From assembly GCA_000310025.1 (NCBI GenBank), contig FN647857.1, positions 449,079 to 465,093 on the forward strand: 16,015 nucleotides of DNA, read 5' to 3'. The stretch comes from Ectocarpus siliculosus. Lineage: Eukaryota > Sar > Phaeophyceae > Ectocarpales > Ectocarpaceae. A model generated the notes under the pieces. It was not told the origin of the DNA. It did not search any database and saw only the letters and a list, made by a program, of their open reading frames with translations. Made by a program: the position numbers and the translations under genes. Below, piece by piece: positions 1 to 8,163 of the stretch; the first letter of the stretch is position 1; every line of letters begins with the position of its first letter.

Positions 1-29
1 GGGGGGGGGGGGGGGGGGGGGGGGGGGGG
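1..29. repeat. Poly-G run at the window edge
   Basis: The first 29 bases are all G. Together with the C run near the other end, this looks like the edge of a draft assembly contig rather than a functional element. It could be a true G homopolymer where sequencing stopped. Nothing else is readable in it. Confidence 0.9.
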
Positions 30-126
30 CTCCGCTAGCACACAGCCGTCGCGCAACCCTACCACACCACATTATCTTCCTTGACGTGTAGTCTTCAAGT
101 AGTACAAGTAGTAGACATCCACCCAC

Positions 127-257
127 CTTGCTGTTGAGGTTCTGCACGAGGGTGTCCGTGAGGCGAGGGTTCGACTTCATTTCCTCGTCGTTCATGCCGA
201 CGCCGACAACCTTGGAGAAGGACAAGTCCTCCGGGAGGTACGACGCCACGGATGCGC
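127..257 (-). CDS. Exon 5: second conserved block of the methyltransferase-like fold
   Basis: Acceptor AAAAG|GC and donor AGCAAG|GTGGGT bound 131 bases. The first two bases complete a Gly codon with exon 4, reading EIG|ASVASYLPED, then VVGVGMNDEEMKSNPRLTD and VQNLNSK. The family usually reads VVGxGMNxxELxxNPxLT at this place, so the join across the 1245-base intron is well supported by both phase and motif order. The gene continues to the left of the window. Confidence 0.8.
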
Positions 258-3200
258 CTTTTCGTTTCGACACACCAACCATCATCAAGAACACAACAGG
301 AACACAACAGGCACCGGGAAGCGTAGGTCGGTCATCACTCAACGCCATGGATTCATTGCTAAATCTATCCCGGACTCTTGTTGTTGTCTGTGAAAGAGAT
401 GAATATTTTGTTGTGCTTTGTTGAGCAAAACAAAAAAAAAATGACACGCGCAAAGAGATGAGACCACAGCAAGGGAACCAACCCGCAGGCCTGAAGACAA
501 CGTTAAGACACACCTCACAACCAACAACAGCGGCAGAAGCACCCTTCCTCGCAACAACGCCAGAGACACTTCGTTGACGACACCACCGGCCGGGCACGTG
601 CGCGACTGCTCCGACAGAAGCGAAACGATACACAATAACACGCGCTATCCACCACATGCAGACACGTACGTGATACCACACGTCTTGGCAGTCAGGGTTT
701 CGTCTGTCACGGCGCAACACGTTGTCGCTGTCGTTTTCACATCAAAAACCCCTTTCCGGCCTCTGCATAGTGCTGTACCCTTCTAACACTGGTACTGGTC
801 CAACTGACGGAGACGCCTTCCGTGGTGATAATAACCTCTCAAAACCATTTCGAACGAAAAAAAAAAGAAGGAGGACCCAGCAAAACGATACAGCTGTGTG
901 TGTATTTACGCAGAATATACCTTCTTTTTCTCGCCGATATAAGTACTCCCCAAACCCAAAAACAATTAACTAAATCAAACACCCCTATATATCAATGTCC
1001 TCTCTGCCATCCTCTGCTTGCTGCTTTGCTTGCTCCGATTTAGCGGACACGAATCGGATGTTTTCTGCTTGTGTTCTTGCTCGAATTCCCCTATCAAGTC
1101 CCCAACACATATACCCTACTCTAACTTTCCAGATGCCCGTTACGTTCGAGATATATAGGGGTGTTTGATTTAATTTATTGTTTTTGGGTTTGGGGAGTAC
1201 ATATCGAGAAACAACGAAAAAAACTAGTACGTGCAACAAGCCCTTCCTTCTTCTTCCTCCTCCCCGATCTCGAGAAACACCGAAAGGAACAACAGTAACA
1301 GCAACACCTCGAACACCCAACGGAACTTCTTGCACGACAAGCCCTTTCTTCCTCCTCAACCGATCTCTAGAAACACCAGAATCGAACAAAAACAAACTCT
1401 TACCAAAACGAATTACAATAGTTTCTCTCTTTCTTCTTCTTTCATTCGAATTAACCTCTACCCACAACCCACAGACAAAACAGTGTCCATTTTTTCCCTC
1501 ACCGATCTCTAGGACCTCCGCGCCCTCCGTGAGGAACCGGGCGTAGTGCTCCACCAGGGCCTCCTTGGGGGCCCCCTCCAGGCAGGGCTGCATTCGGGCG
1601 GTCGCGAAGGTCTTCTCGTCTTCCGATTCGTCCGGGCGGTCGAAGTAGTCGGGGGTGTAGGGCCAAAGCGCCGGCCACTTCCACGCGTTCGGGGTCACCT
1701 TTTTTTTTTTTTTTTTTGGAAAAAATATGTTTGTTGTTCCTTGTCGGCGCCGGGTTTGGCGTGTCTGCTTGCTGTGTTTGATCGTATGCATGCATTCAAG
1801 AAGATGCTGTGCCTTGATGTGTGATCATATGCAAGCATAGACCATGCTGCTGTAACCTTCAGGTGTGATCAATTGCATGGTGATAAATGGAAATTAGATC
1901 ATACTTTGCTCGACTGCTGTACCTTGATGTTGGTGTCCTCGGCTTCCTCGAGGTCCTCAAGAATGGGGAAGCTCTCCGAGTCCATCTTGTCCGCCTCAGT
2001 CTTGGAACCCATTCGCCGGTCCTATTTTCATGTTTTCATGGCGTTTAAAAATCATGACGCAAGATTTTTCATGGTGTTTTTCGTCATAAAACAAGGGAAG
2101 GGCAAGGCGGGGGGCACAATGCCGAAAAACGATATCGTTAGGATAATTACTCCCGTTCGGTAGATGTAAGAGCTTGTGCACGCGTCCTCTAGAGGACGGA
2201 GCACTGCTCTCACAGGACCGGTCAGCGATGGCCAATATTTCCCGCTTACTTTGACAAGGTGGCTCCATTTTTTTTTTCCTATCCTATCGATACCACTTCC
2301 CGCCTCTTCAGCCCACCTCTCATTACCCCAGTCATAGTTACATACCGTCTTCTCCTGGCTACTCCATGCCTCTTGACAAATTCTCTGTAGCTTTTTTCTA
2401 GCTCAGTCATTTACATTTCTCTCTCCTCTTCAAAAAGTGTACATCCTGCAACTACATGAACCCGGCCTTCGCACTCGGCGCCACATTTACACCTGAACTT
2501 TTCGTCGTCTTCGTCAACCTCCTTAAAAATCTCCTCTGCGCTCTCGAAGGTCAACGGCAACGAAATACTGCACAAATGGCGATATTGGCTATAGCTTGTT
2601 ACGGTATTAGCCCGCAATCTTGGAAGAACAAGACAAACAAAGCGACCACATACGGCACACACGCACACACAATTGGGTACAACGCAAGCAACCAGGAGAC
2701 AAAAGAACATGGCCCTTCTTGCTCCTCACCTTGGCCGAAACCTTGACGTTGGGTAGCTCGTCTCCCTTATTCCCCTTCCCCTTGGTCTTGTTCATGTTGG
2801 CCACCATAGACACCGACGACACTGCCCTCCCCGGCCTGCCGCGCAAGGTTTAACGATTCGACGACGTGACAAAAACACAGGGAAAGAATGAACAAGCCGG
2901 TTTCAGTCGCAACGCAGACAAACAACAAAACGAAATGTGTGTGGTTCTTTCGGATGTACGCAAACGAAACAAAAAACCAAATCACCGAGAGCTGAAATTC
3001 GCTGTTTTTTTTTGCTGCCGGATCTTGAGGTCGAAGGCGGGAGGAATTGGAAAAAAAAAATCATTTATTATCCATATTTTACGGAGGGTCGCCCGGCTGC
3101 TTAGACTGCCGTGTGCACACCCCTCTGCCGTTCTCGTGGTCGCCGCTTAAATCTCCCCCGCTCCCACTTCACTGCTGTACAGAACGCACGCAAAAAAAAA

Positions 3201-3480
3201 AAAAACCGAAGCACCACAACTGCAGACCCCCAACGGGAAACTGGGACAAACCACCAACTGACGAGCTCCAAAATCAAGCCGGCAACACAACCACTCCTCC
3301 CCCCCCCCCCCCTCCTGTGTACCTGCTCTGCGGCGCCTCCGTTGCTGTTGTTACCCCTCGCTGCCGCTGCTCGGCCCCGCCCGCCGCTCGCCCCCCCACC
3401 CACGGTGACTGAAAACCCGCGACGTTGCCGGCCCCCGCCAGGCACAACGCCGCCGTCGCCGCTGTCTCCGACAAGCGCAT
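127..3480 (-). CDS. Plastid-targeted SAM-methyltransferase-like protein, five exons, 3' end outside the window
   Basis: Minus-strand gene with exons 3480-3323, 2835-2730, 2021-1923, 1698-1503 and 257-127. It encodes about 230 residues before a donor (AAG|GTGGGT) that leads off the left edge. Residues 1-23 form a signal peptide ending AGNVAGFQSP; the Gly-Phe junction is the ASAFAP-like site of heterokont plastid presequences, so import into a four-membrane plastid is inferred. The conserved part has WPYTPDYFDRPDESEDE, then a motif I-like stretch EVLEIGASVASYLPED, then VVGVGMNDEEMKSNPRLTD. From memory this order and these motifs match an uncharacterised family of algal and bacterial class I methyltransferase-like proteins (typically FDRxDES..., VLD/EL.S..SHLP, VVGxGMNxEELxxNPxLT). 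Intron phases (2, 0, 0, 1) join into one reading frame without stops. The substrate is unknown. The last part of the fold, including the usual downstream acidic motif, is missing from the window. Confidence 0.8.
929..1209. mobile_element. Foldback / MITE-like element with about 50-bp inverted arms
   Basis: Bases 943-992 and 1151-1200 are inverted copies of each other. They begin GTACTCCCCAAACCC and end CACCCCTATATAT, with two differences over 50 bases. Looser similarity extends outward (CTCG..GATATAAG against CTCGATATG). The 158-base centre is unrelated to the arms and encodes nothing recognisable. The structure fits a short non-autonomous DNA element or a long hairpin. It lies in intron 4 of the methyltransferase-like gene. 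No target-site duplication could be fixed by eye. Confidence 0.7.
1201..1512. repeat. Diverged tandem duplication that includes a splice donor
   Basis: A segment of about 52-54 bases occurs at 1231-1284 and again at 1330-1382 (CAAGCCCTTTCTTCCTCCTC, then CGATCTCTAGAAACACC). The junction motif recurs a third time at 1503-1512, where it is the real exon 4 donor. A shorter piece (TCGAGAAACAACGAA) is at 1204-1218. On the minus strand the copies read GAGATCG|GTGAGG (used), GAGATCG|GTTGAG (decoy) and GAGATCG|GGGAGG (GT lost). Confidence 0.6.
1503..1698 (-). CDS. Exon 4: first conserved block of the methyltransferase-like fold
   Basis: 196 bases, phase 0 in and phase 1 out, with donor GAGATCG|GTGAGG. 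It encodes 65 residues starting VTPNAWKWPALWPYTPDYFD and continuing through an acidic DESEDE and a helix (EALVEHYARFLTEG) into the strand EVLEIG, the start of the SAM-binding motif I. A continuous open frame runs through the donor to 985, but the sequence after Gly66 turns into low-complexity Arg/Lys-rich read-through, so it is intron. The acceptor AAAAAG|GTGACC follows an A run instead of a pyrimidine tract. Confidence 0.8.
1923..2021 (-). CDS. Exon 3: acidic linker of the methyltransferase-like protein
   Basis: The donor ATCAAG|GTACAG is clear. The likely acceptor is ATAG|GACCGG at 2024-2022, giving 33 residues in phase 0. A further ATG lies at 2012 (MGSKTEADKMDSESFPILED). The segment is strongly acidic (EDLEEAEDTNIK) and leads directly into the conserved core of exon 4. 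The acceptor lacks an obvious pyrimidine tract, so its exact position is less certain than the donor. An alternative AG, GGTTCCAAG|ACT, would shorten the exon by six codons. Confidence 0.6.
2278..2620 (-). pseudogene. Decayed C-terminal tail of a non-LTR retrotransposon polyprotein
   Basis: On the minus strand a frame reads SISLPLTFESAEEIFKEVDE, then a Cys/His cluster of the form C-x-C-x3-C-x4-H-x4-C (CKCGAECEGRVHVVAGC), then FEEEREM and a stop. After the stop it continues TELEKSYREFVKR and, in another frame, DWGNERWAEEAGSGIDRI. A Cys/His tail after a reverse transcriptase, followed by an E/R-rich stretch and a terminal GxxRW motif, is typical of LINE-like elements. Family recognition here is from memory. 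One stop and at least one frameshift make it a remnant. It lies in intron 2 of the methyltransferase-like gene, same strand. Confidence 0.5.
2730..2835 (-). CDS. Exon 2: basic linker of the methyltransferase-like protein
   Basis: Acceptor GGCAG|G and donor GCCAAG|GTGAGG bound 106 bases. The first G completes the split Arg codon from exon 1, then 35 residues follow (Ser/Val-rich, then the Lys/Gly-rich MNKTKGKGNKGDELPNVK). The exact phase match with exon 1 is the main support. An alternative donor five codons earlier (GTCAAG|GTTTCG) is weaker. The composition fits the rest of a transit peptide and the start of the mature protein. Confidence 0.65.
3323..3480 (-). CDS. Exon 1: signal/transit peptide of the methyltransferase-like protein
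   Basis: ATG is at 3480-3478 and the exon ends CAGAGCAG|GTACAC, phase 2. It encodes 52 residues plus two bases. Residues 5-20 are an Ala/Leu-rich hydrophobic core, and the predicted cleavage is between Gly22 and Phe23. After that comes a basic, Ser/Gly/Arg-rich segment without acidic clusters, as expected of a transit peptide. An in-frame ATG lies 32 codons upstream, but it would bury the signal peptide, so 3480 is the better start. The stop codon of an unrelated upstream reading frame overlaps this start (TAATG). Confidence 0.75.
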
Positions 3481-5509
3481 TATTGTGTATCCTCTGTGAT
3501 GCGTGTCGTCTCTATTGGTGCAACTGTCGGGAACCCCGAGCGCGCGCGGTTGGTGACGGAGAAAACAAAGAAACAACAGCAGAGCAGAGAGTCGGACGGT
3601 ATAGGCGCAGCTTGTATTGAAGCGGACAGGTAAAGAGCAGAGAGTTGGGACGGCGTAGGCGCAGCTTGTATTGAAGCGGACAAATAGAGCAGAGGGTTGG
3701 ACGGTTTAAGCGCAGCTTGTTTTGAAGCGGGCAGATAGAGCAGAGAGTTGAACCGTTTAGGCGCAGCTTGTATTAAAGCGGGCAGATAGAGCAGAGAGTT
3801 GGACGGTTTAAGCGCAGCTTGTTTTGAAGCGGGCAGATAGAGCAGAGAGTTGAACGGTTTAGGCGCAGCTTGTACTAAAGCGGGCAGATAGAGCAGAGAG
3901 TTGGACGGTTTAAGCGCAGCTTGTATTAAAGCGGGCAGATAGAGCAGAGAGTTGGACGGTTTAAGCGCAGCTTGTATTAAAGCGGGCAGATAAGAGAGGT
4001 GCTCGGAGGAGAGGAAGGGGAAGAGGACGGGGCAGCGGCAACCTGACCAAACCAAGGTTGGATGGATGGGAAGAATCGACCAGCCACCAGGCCGTGGATA
4101 GAATGCTTCATAATGCAATCCTTTTGAAATTTTCCTTCAGCAATACGTAGTCCAACCAGATCAGTCGGCCGAACACATGTCAGAACAGACGCCAATGTAA
4201 ACCTGAACCATGTCGTTCAAGTTTGATGCTATCGTCCTTCGAAGGTACATTTGTGTATCACCGAATGTTTTGAACAAAGCCGAAGAGGCGCGCAAACAAT
4301 TTGATGAAGGGACCTTGGTCTTGTCACATGGTATGTGTCAGAGCTGCTGCGCTGGAGGAAGGCGCGTCGGTCCACATCAGATGTGGTCGACCGCAGCACT
4401 AGTAGACAACACGCGTCGCCTCGAGCAAAGCTAAGCTTCGATATGACTAAAATACTGCTGCTGTAGACGTGCTTCTGAAGGAAAAAAAACGAAAACGTGT
4501 TGCAACTCGGTTTGATTTGTCTCGCTCGACGAGTCGTTCGATCATGATCCACAACGAGCATGGTGTGCACGCGCCGGCGGCTGCGTCTTTGGATTGCTCT
4601 GGAGGAACGGCAAAAGCCAATGATGGAGTCGTGTAGCGTACTTCTATGTACAAAGATAGTATAAGCCGCACACATTCTTCAAGTTCGAGCACACAGCTTG
4701 TTGATCAATTGCACAACAGGAGATGGTTTTCACCGCAGTGAAGGTCATGAAACGCTGCAGCGACAAGGAAAAACGGAACTAGCATGCGGTCGACGAAGGT
4801 GGCCTCGCGAACTTCGGACAGAGAACAGGCGCGAGGTTTATGCTGCTGCTGCGCCGCGTCTACTGCTGCACTGCTGCTGCTGTGCTGCTGTATCCTCTCG
4901 TTTTACGGTTGCAGAGGACAGCGAGCGGTAGTTTCATGCAAATCGGCTAGCATTTTAGCTTTCTTACAGGACGCATTCCATCCCGTCTCAGGCGCTCTTT
5001 CTGCTGCAGCAGCTCGATAATTGTCATGATTTGGTACGCGTGGGGGGCAAGCCTTGTGTGTCCTCCCGCACACACCGAGCATCTCAAGGGTGTTGCCCGT
5101 TCAGGTTACCTCTCTCTCTCCCCCCAGACACAGGCCTCATGTTTCTGGAAAATGCATTCCACACATACCGTCCGAAAGCAACCGTAATCAGAGCGCGACG
5201 ACGTGACCCGACCCACCTCTACCGAGAGCCTTCCTAGCAGCTCTTGTTTCCCTCAGCTGCGTGGAACCGATGCGAATGGCCGTCTGTATGGCCCAGTCGT
5301 CGTGTATGTGTGAGGTTTCCCTTGCAGTTGGGCGGACACAGACCCATGGTCGGTTGGTGGGCGCTTCATGGTAGGGGTATCCACGTGTTCTCCATTCGCG
5401 TATCCCCCTTGCATGTTTGTCAAGTTTGTGCTTGATGTGTTTGTATGTCGACAGCCTGCTGGCCTCCTTCCTCCGCCATCTCTCTCTCTCTTCTCTCTAC
5501 CCGTCCGTC
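3481..5509. other. Divergent intergenic region, about 2 kb
   Basis: This stretch separates the start codons of two genes that point away from each other, so it should hold both promoters. It contains the 51-bp minisatellite at its left end, CTG/TGC-rich patches near 4840-4890, and CT-rich sequence just before 5510. Several open frames of 60-150 codons exist on both strands (for example minus 4675-4229, plus 4784-5020). None shows protein-like composition or a recognisable motif. No convincing TATA box was identified. Confidence 0.7.
3578..3994. repeat. 51-bp minisatellite, eight copies
   Basis: Copies start with GCGCAGCTTGTATT at 3605, 3659, 3710, 3761, 3812, 3863, 3914 and 3965 (the last partial), with a partial unit before 3605. 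The first full unit is 54 bases and the rest are exactly 51. The second half of each unit reads AGATAGAGCAGAGAGTTGGA. Two subtypes partly alternate (GTATTAAAG/GTTTTGAAG and GGTTTAAG/GGTTTAGG), which suggests amplification in pairs. It lies about 100-515 bases upstream of the methyltransferase-like start. Confidence 0.95.
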
Positions 5510-6154
5510 ATGGTGGGTCGACGGCGAATACCCGTCCGGCTGGTCTTCGGCTTCTTGTTTCTGACGCGAAAGGAGGGATGCGTCGGTTTCGTAGCCAACC
5601 TGGCGGCTCAACAGCAACCGCAGCAGCACCGTTCCTGCTGGGGCCAAGAGGATCATCATCATCATGCGCACCATGGAGCAGCGGCGACTGCAACCGCAGC
5701 AGCAGCAGCAGCGACAGCAACAAGATCGGCAGCGCACAGAGTAATTGCTTCGAGAACAGCGCTACACGCAACGGGGTTCGGCCCGCCGCCGCCTCCCCCA
5801 AAGCGCCCACACCCGAGAAGAGCCAGCACACCCCACCCTAGCACCAGCGCCTACTACCCCAGCGACGACGACGAGCAGGACAGCAGCAGCAGCAGTAGCA
5901 GCGAACCACCGCCCGACGGGGACGACGGAGAGCCGTTCCCTAGGCTGGACGACGCGAGGAAGGCGGAGGAGCCCCGGGGGATCGGGACGCTGTTCGAGTC
6001 GGAGGACGAGGTGATCCGCGAGCTGTCGAGCGAGGAGTACACGGACCTCCTGCGGGACTGGGCGCCGATCGCGTCGTTCGCGTCGGTCGAGGCCATCGAC
6101 GCCAAGGTCAAGGAGGAGGCGGCCTGCATCCTCACGGTGCTGAGAGGCATGGCG
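5510..6154 (+). CDS. Exon 1 of the unknown-function gene
   Basis: ATG at 5510 (GTCATGG) opens 215 codons. The exon ends GGCATGGCG|GTGAGT, phase 0. An in-frame ATG at 5417 would add 31 residues, but these come from CT-rich leader-like sequence, so 5510 is preferred. The homopolymers of codons 33-135 come from CAG, CAT and GCA repeats, consistent with repeat expansion inside the exon. The last 60 codons are balanced in composition and look truly constrained. Confidence 0.75.
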
Positions 6155-6430
6155 GTGAGTGTCGGTGCCCAACTTTTTTTGAGCAGCAATAGCGGAGAGT
6201 GATCGTACGCATGGAGACCCGAATCGCATGTTGGGGTGATGATACACGTTCCGTACCGTTTGCCGAGAGGTGTTCCCGCACTCATCGCCGTACTGAGGGG
6301 CATGATGGTGGCGAGGTGAGGTACCGTAAGACCTACAGTACGATTGCGGACATACATTAGATCGTACGCGCTAGCGTTGGCCACCTCGGTGCTGCCGTTT
6401 GCTGGGTGACAGCTGCTGCTGTGCAACAGA

Positions 6431-6469
<39 letters not shown>

Positions 6470-8163
6470 CTGTGAGCTATAATACAGCAATACCAGTAGC
6501 GTGCAGAGGCGAGCGGAGTGGCCTAGACTATCTGTCGTTGACTTTCATTGGCTTGCTTTCGTCTTATTTTCGAATACCTTTTTTGGGGTAAGTTAGCCTG
6601 TGACCACGGGAATCGACCCCGTCAAGTGTTTAGACTAATACGGACAGAAGAAGGCTGGGCAGAGAGAACGGAACGCTTTTTGCTGTGAAGATAACAACAA
6701 CAACCGGTATACCCAATATCCAACCCTAATTGAACCCCTCGTAACTACATTAACTGGCAGACGGCAGCACGCAAACTTTGCCGGAAAGAAGATGAACGGC
6801 TGCGTGCCAACTGTCGTTGACGCGGCGTGGCGAATTCGCTGCCACACGCTACTACTACTGTTTTTACTGCTATTCAGATTGTGCATATGACACAGGCTTC
6901 TGCTTGACATGTTCGTGCGTCCAGCAGTAGTAAGTATACTGACGGCGAGACAACAATGTACTTATAGCCAGTCGTTTTGCTTGTTTCGTCGGCGTCTTTC
7001 CTCGCAGGAGTGGCAACCAAAGCGCAACTCCGACTACACGAAGGTAGGATCCAAGTGGTCCTTCGGGGCACCGATCGGGGCTATCAAGGGTGGCCAGGTG
7101 AGGGTGCTGGCGTACGTCCTTCTACCTGCTGCTGGTGTTGTTCGTGTCACACAGAATAACTGTCTGTGCGAGTCGAGCTCTAGACTAGACAGCGGTAGTG
7201 ATTTCGTGCGGTGCGGTGCTGCCTCATCCGACGGAGGAACTGGCTAGATCAATGTTTGCACGGGCGTTGTTTGTTTTCGGGTGCTGTTCTTTGTATTCGG
7301 TATGCATACTTGTAGGTAAACTACATACTAAAGTTGTGCTGATGGTTTGCCGACGCAACACTCGGTTGTTGTGTAGGCGAGTCAAGTTGTGGTATTATAG
7401 TATCGAAACCACGGACAGCGGTCAAGAGCAAGTTGCTGACGCAACGCACGGGCAGCAACAAATTGCAAATGATTTGTACGTACCAGTAGTCAAGGAGAGC
7501 TGAGCGGTTATTGGACGAGGATGGAAGGGCGTTTTCCGTTGCATGGACTGCCGGCACGGCACCATTCGTACATGAAACCAGCCAACCCTTGAAGCAACAA
7601 ACCTAGCCAACCCCCAAAACACTCTCCCAAGTGCTCATCCAATGCAACCAAACCGCCTTCACGAGGTTACTATTTGTTCTTGAAATAGAGAGGGGGGGTG
7701 GTTTCATAAAACCCAACCCCGTACCCCCCATACATACCCCCTACCACAACCAAGCTTCATATTCCTCGCGAAAGGCTGCTGATGCAATTTGGTTGTTCCC
7801 CGCTCTCCTGTGCGCGTGGTGCTCTTCTTCTAGGTGGACGCCTTGGCGTGCCTCGAGGTGAGCGAGGACGACGGGGTCGTCGTGGAGTGGATCTGCGGCA
7901 ACCCCGTCACCCTCGGCATCCCAGGCAACGCCGTTGAGTGGCTCGCCAAGGGCATCCACGCCCTCTGCGGGAAGAGGCTAGATCTCCCGGTGACGATATC
8001 GCCGAAGGCGAGGGGGGAAGGGGGCGAAGGGGGGCAAGGAGCGGCTGGCGGCGGCGGCAGCGGCGGTTATGGTGGGAGAGGAGGCGGTGGTGGTGGAAAG
8101 GGCAAGAGGAATAGCGGGGGCGGCGGCGGCAAGAAAAAGAGTGGCTCAAAGAAACGCCGATAG
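5510..8163 (+). CDS. Conserved-looking protein of unknown function, three exons, 354 residues
   Basis: Exons 5510-6154, 7008-7097 and 7834-8163 join in phase 0 with GT-AG borders. Residues 7-18 are hydrophobic and GCVGFVAN at 23-30 contains a Gly-Phe step, so an ER/plastid signal is possible but weaker than in the neighbouring gene. Residues 33-150 are low complexity (Gln, His, Ala, Pro and Ser runs). The probable folded core is residues 155-300: helix-like DEVIRELSSEEYTDLLRDWA, then YTKVGSKWSFGAPIGAIKGG, then ALACLEVSEDDGVVVEWICG and GNAVEWLAKGIHALCGKRLD. The strand-turn-strand followed by NP, a Gly-rich turn and a helix recalls a divergent GNAT acetyltransferase, but the usual Q/RxxGxG/A loop is not clear. 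The tail from residue 304 is Gly/Lys-rich and ends KKKSGSKKRR, a possible nucleic-acid-binding or nuclear signal that conflicts with plastid import. I do not recognise the family with confidence. Confidence 0.75.
6435..6464. repeat. (TC)15 microsatellite in intron 1 of the unknown-function gene
   Basis: An uninterrupted TC run of 30 bases followed directly by AG. It resembles a pyrimidine tract plus acceptor, but no open conserved exon follows, so it is read as a simple repeat within the 853-base intron. Confidence 0.9.
7008..7097 (+). CDS. Exon 2 of the unknown-function gene
   Basis: A 90-base exon between CCTCGCAG|GAG and GGCCAG|GTGAGG, phase 0 on both sides. It encodes 30 residues rich in Lys, Gly and aromatic residues. 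Its clean borders and compatible phase with both neighbours support it. Confidence 0.75.
7834..8163 (+). CDS. Exon 3 of the unknown-function gene with Gly/Lys-rich tail
   Basis: Acceptor CTTCTTCTAG|GTGGAC, then 109 codons and a TAG stop at 8161-8163. The first 58 residues are the balanced second half of the core. The rest is Gly, Lys, Arg and Ser built from GGC/GGT repeats. A possible AATAAA signal lies at 8849-8854, about 690 bases after the stop, which would make a long 3' UTR. Confidence 0.75.
   Translation: MDALACLEVSEDDGVVVEWICGNPVTLGIPGNAVEWLAKGIHALCGKRLDLPVTISPKARGEGGEGGQGAAGGGGSGGYGGRGGGGGGKGKRNSGGGGGKKKSGSKKRR

Noticed and set aside
985-1791. A 268-codon continuous open frame on the minus strand
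   Set aside because: Only the part at 1698-1503 is protein-like. The rest is intron read-through with Lys/Arg-rich low complexity, and motif continuity requires splicing from 1503 to 257.
3578-3994. Possible CRISPR array in the regularly spaced repeat
   Set aside because: Units abut each other with no unique spacers, and the whole 51-base unit is repeated, so this is a minisatellite in a eukaryotic genome.
4229-4675. A 148-codon minus-strand open frame in the divergent intergenic region
   Set aside because: Composition is Ser/Arg/Cys-rich and random-looking, with no conserved motif or supporting splice structure.
5420-5844. Minus-strand open frames opposite exon 1 of the unknown-function gene
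   Set aside because: They are complements of CAG/GCA repeats, giving Cys, Arg or Ala runs, and have no independent support.
6435-6475. A 5-base micro-exon between TCTCTCAG and GTGAGC
   Set aside because: Five bases would break the phase 0 frame shared by exons 1 and 2, which join well without it. The signals arise by chance next to a TC run.
6598-6632. tRNA-like T arm on the minus strand (ACGGG, 7-base loop, CCCGT)
   Set aside because: The loop starts with G instead of T, and no matching acceptor stem, D arm or anticodon arm could be placed upstream.
5510-8163. Assignment of the unknown protein to the DUF760 family of plastid proteins
   Set aside because: The first helical stretch is faintly similar, but the second half lacks the motifs I recall for that family, so the similarity is probably accidental.
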